Source: Enterococcus lactis (GTDB taxonomy: Bacteria > Bacillota > Bacilli > Lactobacillales > Enterococcaceae). From it: a DNA stretch of 64,000 bases. Below, piece by piece: positions 57,545-64,000 of the stretch. The position numbers and the translations under genes are program-made. The stretch lies in contig NZ_BNJW01000010.1 in NCBI RefSeq assembly GCF_015751045.1, positions 1 through 64,000 on the forward strand, given 5' to 3'. Every line of letters starts with the position of its first letter. Position 1 is the stretch's first letter. The notes below the pieces were generated by a model that was given only the letters and a program-made list of their open reading frames with translations, was not told where the DNA came from and did not search any database.

Positions 57545-60500
57545 ATGCCGAAACGTACAGATATCAAGAAAATTATGGTGATTGGATCTGGTCCGATCAT
57601 CATTGGTCAAGCCGCAGAATTTGACTACGCAGGAACACAAGCTTGTCTTGCCTTAAAAGAAGAAGGATATGAAGTGGTTTTAGTAAATTCTAATCCTGCG
57701 ACGATCATGACGGACAAAGAAGTGGCAGATCAAGTATATATCGAACCGATCACACTTGAATTTGTATCAAGGATTCTTCGAAAAGAGCGTCCAGATGCTC
57801 TCCTTCCAACTTTAGGCGGACAGACAGGCCTCAATATGGCAATGGAGCTGGCAGCATATGGTATTTTAGAAGAATTGAACATAGAACTTCTAGGAACGAA
57901 GCTTTCTGCGATCGATCAAGCAGAAGACCGTGATCTATTCAAACAGTTGATGAAAGAATTGAATCAGCCGATCCCCGAATCTGAAATCGTCAATACAGTA
58001 GAAGAAGCTGTAGCGTTTGCAAATAAAATCGGCTATCCCGTCATCGTTCGTCCAGCCTTTACTTTAGGCGGGACTGGTGGAGGCATGTGTGAAAATGAAG
58101 AAGAATTACGAACAGTCTCAGAAAATGGATTAAGTCTTTCCCCAGCTACCCAATGTTTGATTGAACGAAGTATTGCGGGTTTTAAAGAAATTGAATATGA
58201 AGTGATGAGAGATTCGGCTGATAATGCAATCGTTGTCTGCAATATGGAAAATTTTGACCCAGTGGGTATCCATACAGGTGATTCTATCGTATTTGCTCCT
58301 AGCCAGACATTGTCTGACCATGAATATCAAATGCTTCGTGATGCTTCTCTTTCGATTATTCGAGCACTTAAGATCGAAGGAGGCTGTAACGTCCAACTTG
58401 CTCTTGATCCACATAGCTTTAATTATTATGTGATTGAAGTCAATCCGCGTGTTTCTCGTTCATCGGCGTTAGCAAGTAAGGCGACTGGTTATCCGATCGC
58501 TAAGCTAGCTGCTAAAATAGCGCTTGGATTAACACTAGACGAAATGAAAAATCCTGTCACAGGAACGACTTTTGCAGAATTTGAACCTGCATTAGATTAT
58601 GTTGTAGCTAAAATTCCTCGCTGGCCATTTGATAAGTTTGAAAACGGAGAACGGCTTTTAGGCACACAGATGAAAGCAACTGGTGAAGTGATGGCTATCG
58701 GTCGAAATATCGAAGAGTCTTTATTGAAAGCTGTGCGTTCTTTAGAAATCGGTACACACCATATCGAACTTCCTGAGTTGGCAGACATCACGGACGATGA
58801 CCTAATCCAAAAAGTGGTTCGAGCACAAGATGATCGCCTGTTTTATGTAGCTGAAGCTATTAGAAGAGGGTACACCATAGAAGAATTGGCAGATTTGACA
58901 AAAATCGATTTATTCTTTTTAGATAAACTGTTGCATATCGTAGAAATCGAACAGCAGTTGAAACAGCAGCCGTTGGATGACAGGATATTGAAAACAGCGA
59001 AACAAAATGGTTTTACAGACAAAAAAGTGGCGGAGCTGTGGGAAATAAACGAAGAAGCCGTTCGCCAGATGAGAAAAGAAAATGATTTGATTCCTGTATA
59101 TAAGATGGTTGACACTTGTGCAGCGGAATTCGAATCAAAAACGCCTTATTTTTATAGTTCCTATGAATATGAAAATGAAAGTTCACGATCAGAAAAGCCC
59201 TCAGTTCTAGTACTGGGATCTGGTCCTATCCGTATCGGACAAGGAGTTGAATTTGACTATGCGACTGTGCATTCTGTCAAAGCAATCCAGCAGGCAGGAT
59301 ACGAGGCAATCATCATGAACAGCAATCCGGAAACAGTTTCTACTGACTTTTCTATTTCGGATAAATTATATTTTGAGCCATTGACCTTCGAAGATGTGAT
59401 GAATGTGATCGAGCTAGAACAGCCGATAGGAGTAATCGTTCAATTCGGTGGTCAGACAGCAATCAACTTAGCCGAACCTTTGACTGCTGCTGGTGTAAAA
59501 ATCTTAGGGACAACGATCGAAGACTTGGATCGTGCGGAAAATCGTGATTTATTCGAGCAAGCGCTGAAAGAGTTGGGTATTCCTCAACCTTTAGGGGATA
59601 CTGCTACAAGTAAAGAAGAAGCCGTGGTTATCGCTTCGAGAATTGGTTATCCAGTTCTTGTTCGTCCAAGCTATGTATTAGGCGGGCGTGCGATGGAAAT
59701 CGTTGAAAATCAGCGAGATTTAGAAGACTACATGGAGCATGCTGTGAAAGCTTCTCCAGAACATCCAGTACTAGTGGACCGCTATTTGCTTGGTGGTGAA
59801 TGCGAAGTGGATGCGATTTGTGACGGTGAAACAGTACTCATCCCAGGGATCATGGAGCATATTGAGCGTGCCGGTGTCCATTCAGGGGATTCAATGGCTG
59901 TGTATCCACCTCAAACATTATCTGAATCGATCAAGAAAACGATTGAAGACTACACGATCCGTTTAGCATTAGGTTTGAACTGTGTCGGGATGATGAATAT
60001 CCAGTTCGTCATCCATGAAAATGAGGTTTATGTGATCGAAGTCAATCCTCGAGCAAGTCGGACTGTTCCATTCTTAAGTAAGGTGACAGGAATTCCAATG
60101 GCACAAATTGCGACGAAAGCTATTTTGGGAGAGAAATTAAAGACACTTGGTTATGAAAACGGACTTTATAAGGAAACAAAAGAAGTCCATGTTAAAGCGC
60201 CCGTCTTTTCTTTTACTAAATTGCAGAAAGTCGATACTTACTTAGGGCCTGAAATGAAATCGACTGGAGAAGTAATGGGGTCTGACAGACAATTAGACAA
60301 AGCTTTGTACAAGGCATTTGAAGCTTCTGGATTACACTTGCCTGAATATGGAGCCGTATTGTTTACGATTGCGGATGAAACAAAAGAAGAAGCACTAGAG
60401 TTAGCTAAACGTTTTACAGAAATCGGCTATAGTCTGATAGGAACGAAACATACAGCTGCCTATTTCGAAAAACATGGTTTGGTCGTTGAAACAGTTGCGA

Positions 60501-60730
60501 AAATTTCTGAGGAAGCAGCAGAAAAAAATGTAGTTGACTTGATACGAGATGGTAAAACACAAGTGGTTGTCAATACGATTGATAAAGATCGGGGAAATGC
60601 TTCTAAAGACGGCTTCATTATCCGAAGAGAAGCAGTTGAGCATGGTATTCCGTTGTTTACTTCTTTAGACACAGCAGATGCAATCGTTCGAGTGATGGAA
60701 TCTCGTGCATTTTCAACCAACCCTATTTAA
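57545..60730 (+). CDS. carB: Carbamoyl-phosphate synthase large subunit
   Basis: It makes carbamoyl phosphate from bicarbonate, ammonia and two ATP. The 1061-residue protein has two homologous ATP-grasp halves ([21 protein letters not shown] near residue 10 and [18 protein letters not shown] near 556), each with VRPAFTLGG or VRPSYVLGG loops and [20 protein letters not shown] or [20 protein letters not shown]. The C-terminal allosteric domain is present. I chose ATG 57545; AAAGGAG lies inside the end of carA. Confidence 0.97.
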   Translation: MPKRTDIKKIMVIGSGPIIIGQAAEFDYAGTQACLALKEEGYEVVLVNSNPATIMTDKEVADQVYIEPITLEFVSRILRKERPDALLPTLGGQTGLNMAMELAAYGILEELNIELLGTKLSAIDQAEDRDLFKQLMKELNQPIPESEIVNTVEEAVAFANKIGYPVIVRPAFTLGGTGGGMCENEEELRTVSENGLSLSPATQCLIERSIAGFKEIEYEVMRDSADNAIVVCNMENFDPVGIHTGDSIVFAPSQTLSDHEYQMLRDASLSIIRALKIEGGCNVQLALDPHSFNYYVIEVNPRVSRSSALASKATGYPIAKLAAKIALGLTLDEMKNPVTGTTFAEFEPALDYVVAKIPRWPFDKFENGERLLGTQMKATGEVMAIGRNIEESLLKAVRSLEIGTHHIELPELADITDDDLIQKVVRAQDDRLFYVAEAIRRGYTIEELADLTKIDLFFLDKLLHIVEIEQQLKQQPLDDRILKTAKQNGFTDKKVAELWEINEEAVRQMRKENDLIPVYKMVDTCAAEFESKTPYFYSSYEYENESSRSEKPSVLVLGSGPIRIGQGVEFDYATVHSVKAIQQAGYEAIIMNSNPETVSTDFSISDKLYFEPLTFEDVMNVIELEQPIGVIVQFGGQTAINLAEPLTAAGVKILGTTIEDLDRAENRDLFEQALKELGIPQPLGDTATSKEEAVVIASRIGYPVLVRPSYVLGGRAMEIVENQRDLEDYMEHAVKASPEHPVLVDRYLLGGECEVDAICDGETVLIPGIMEHIERAGVHSGDSMAVYPPQTLSESIKKTIEDYTIRLALGLNCVGMMNIQFVIHENEVYVIEVNPRASRTVPFLSKVTGIPMAQIATKAILGEKLKTLGYENGLYKETKEVHVKAPVFSFTKLQKVDTYLGPEMKSTGEVMGSDRQLDKALYKAFEASGLHLPEYGAVLFTIADETKEEALELAKRFTEIGYSLIGTKHTAAYFEKHGLVVETVAKISEEAAEKNVVDLIRDGKTQVVVNTIDKDRGNASKDGFIIRREAVEHGIPLFTSLDTADAIVRVMESRAFSTNPI

Positions 60731-60783
60731 CGGTGTACACATGTTAAGACCGAAAGAAGAAAATCCGTTACAGGAGGGGACAG

Positions 60784-63838
<3,055 letters not shown>

Positions 63839-64000
63839 GTACAAAAACACTTAGATAATTGAAAAAATAAAGCTATGTTATTTTGAATATTTCTAAATTA
63901 CCATTTCTCTACACCGTTATATTTTTAGAGGCTGGGACAGAAGCGTTTAACTCCAAGAAATAAGAAGGAATTCAGGAAAATTGCTTTTCAAATTTTTGTG
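63839..64000. other. Intergenic end of window with start of a possible dispersed repeat
   Basis: No gene is seen. CACCGTTATATTTTTAGAGG is followed at 63930-63947 by GAGGCTGGGACAGAAGCG, a phrase I associate with short dispersed repeats of enterococci and streptococci. The partner arm would lie beyond the window. Confidence 0.35.

Overview
The window looks like a chromosomal segment of a low-GC Gram-positive bacterium, most probably an Enterococcus close to E. faecium. Supporting signs are AGGAGG-type ribosome sites with frequent TTG/GTG starts, an NADH oxidase of the enterococcal kind, an EbsA-like protein, a Mur-2/AtlA-like cell-wall hydrolase, and conserved Firmicute neighbourhoods (dnaD-nth-ponA-recU; ypsA-gpsB-rnpB-ypsC; lexA beside the DUF896 gene; lspA-rluD-pyrR-pyr operon). 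No database search was possible, so the species call is inference. I saw no tRNA, rRNA, prophage or CRISPR array. The only mobile DNA is a transposase fragment cut by the left edge.

Layout: (1) 1-111 is the end of an IS30-like element. (2) 0.2-11.5 kb holds housekeeping genes: alpha/beta hydrolase, gap, obg, DUF1269 protein, rnz-SDR-lapA, recJ-apt, then an SOS island with lexA, its DUF896 neighbour and a small membrane protein whose promoter carries two LexA boxes. (3) 11.6-20.5 kb holds tkt, a secreted glucosaminidase, cysK, perR, nox (with Rex-like palindromes upstream), a small acidic protein flanked by two copies of a terminator repeat, and a MarR-MFS pair sharing a 15-bp operator. (4) 20.7-30.3 kb holds dnaD-nth, ponA-recU, ypsA-gpsB-rnpB-ypsC, an M32 carboxypeptidase and an HD hydrolase. 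(5) 30.3-37.7 kb is an amino-acid and dipeptide catabolism block (kbl, an SDR-type threonine dehydrogenase, APC permease, pepV, abgT) behind a cre-like site. (6) 37.7-51 kb holds a VanZ-RDD fusion, cshB-like helicase, T-box-controlled alaS, an ECF S component, a cation diffusion facilitator, an RNase HI-like protein, ebsA, csp, fhs, and a CBS protein with an HEPN-like motif. (7) 50.8-63.8 kb holds lspA and rluD, then the de novo UMP operon pyrR-pyrP-pyrB-pyrC-carA-carB-pyrK-pyrD-pyrF/E behind one PyrR attenuator.

The pyr operon carries every step from bicarbonate and glutamine to UMP plus a uracil permease. Its last two activities are read here as one continuous frame (PyrF-PyrE). The junction has the form expected if one A had been added to an A-run at an ancestral ATGA overlap, so the fusion is either real or a one-base sequence error. 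Other points of interest are the SOS-controlled small membrane protein, the HEPN-CBS protein, the shared MarR operator, the recurring motif ACCGTTTATTCGGAA ahead of terminators, and the hairpin that can hide the transposase start site.
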